Shown here in pieces: positions 5,426 to 5,686 of a stretch of DNA of 5,686 nucleotides. The stretch comes from Acidimicrobiales bacterium (GTDB lineage Bacteria; Actinomycetota; Acidimicrobiia; Acidimicrobiales; RAAP-2). The stretch is from assembly GCA_017883105.1 (NCBI GenBank), contig JADGOF010000168.1:1-5686 (forward strand). Reading direction: 5' to 3'. The position numbers and the translations under genes were made by a program. Each line of letters begins with the position of its first letter. The first letter of the stretch is position 1. The notes under the pieces are model-generated. The model did no database searches and had not been told where the DNA came from. It was given only the letters and a program-made list of their open reading frames with translations.

Positions 5426-5686
5426 GTGCCTCCGCATGTCACTGTCGTCATCCCGACGCATACCGGTGGGCCGTACGTCCGTGAGGCCGTAGCGTCCGTT
5501 CGGGCTCAGACGTTCGACGATTGGGAAATCAAGATCGTCTGCGATGGTTGTGACGACGAGATGTCCGACCTCAAGCCCGGTCCTCGCATCCCTTTCTGTC
5601 AGCATGACCTGAGACACCTGAGGTACCCCTCCATCCCTCAAGGGCGAGACTGGACCCGGTAGACAGCGATGACCATGCCAACCCAA
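5426..5686 (+). pseudogene. GT2-family glycosyltransferase, N-terminal part, frameshifted and running off the window
   Basis: The N-terminus is unmistakably a GT-A fold GT2 enzyme: VTVVIPTHTGGPYVREAVAS (5-24), then VRAQTFDDWEIKIV and CDGCDDEMSDL, where Asp40 matches the nucleotide-binding Asp of the usual DDGS motif. In this frame the protein ends at TAG 5660-5662 after only 78 residues. One frame over, bases 5659-5685 read VDSDDHANP, a good match to the metal-binding DxD region expected next. The shift therefore lies between about 5573 and 5659; one missing base (for example in the GG before the TAG) would join DWTR to VDSDD. The distance from Asp40 to DSDD is about ten residues shorter than usual, hinting at more loss. 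GTG 5426 is preferred over an earlier in-frame start because the family sequence begins there. It is either a genuine pseudogene or an assembly error. Confidence 0.75.

Noticed and set aside
5267..5686. 139-residue - strand frame across the divergent promoter region
   Set aside because: It covers the antisense of the GT2 N-terminus and of the intergenic region and has no recognisable sequence.
1..5686. CRISPR arrays, tRNA or rRNA genes, insertion sequences
   Set aside because: No spaced repeat array, tRNA-like cloverleaf, rRNA sequence, transposase or terminal inverted repeats were seen.

Overview
The window is GC-rich, its genes favour G or C at third codon positions, and nearly all use GTG starts. 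Two short-leader or leaderless-looking starts (TANNNT six bases before GTG) add to the impression of an actinobacterium, possibly an acidimicrobial-type lineage. No taxonomic marker gene is present, so this is inference from composition and gene style only.

The content is a surface- or secreted-glycan assembly locus. On the + strand are the 3' part of a GT4 glycosyltransferase (1-678), a second GT4 glycosyltransferase (757-1773, with its frame continuing past one TGA to 1887), a 422-base stretch without a recognisable gene but with a strong hairpin (1888-2309), and a tandem alpha/beta-hydrolase protein (2310-4046). A third GT4 glycosyltransferase runs convergently on the - strand (5270-4074), only 27 bases from the hydrolase gene. 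Divergent from it, across a 155-base shared upstream region, begins a GT2 glycosyltransferase on the + strand (5426 to beyond the window end) whose frame is broken before the expected DxD motif.

Likely division of labour: the GT4 enzymes and the GT2 enzyme add sugars in sequence to a lipid-linked or otherwise activated acceptor at the cytoplasmic face of the membrane, and the hydrolase-fold protein modifies or processes an acyl or ester group on the product or a precursor. The sugars, acceptor and final polymer cannot be read from the sequence.

The most notable signals are: (1) a clean in-frame TGA inside the second GT4 gene followed by 37 codons that look like the missing GT4 C-terminal helices; (2) a frameshift in the GT2 gene just before its DSDD motif; (3) a two-domain hydrolase whose first nucleophile elbow carries Arg in place of Ser while the second keeps GLSSG; (4) twin TANNNT boxes spaced identically from two divergent GTG starts; and (5) a near-symmetrical 10-bp hairpin ahead of the hydrolase gene. 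Points 1 and 2 mean the locus is either partly decaying or carries assembly errors; raw reads would decide.
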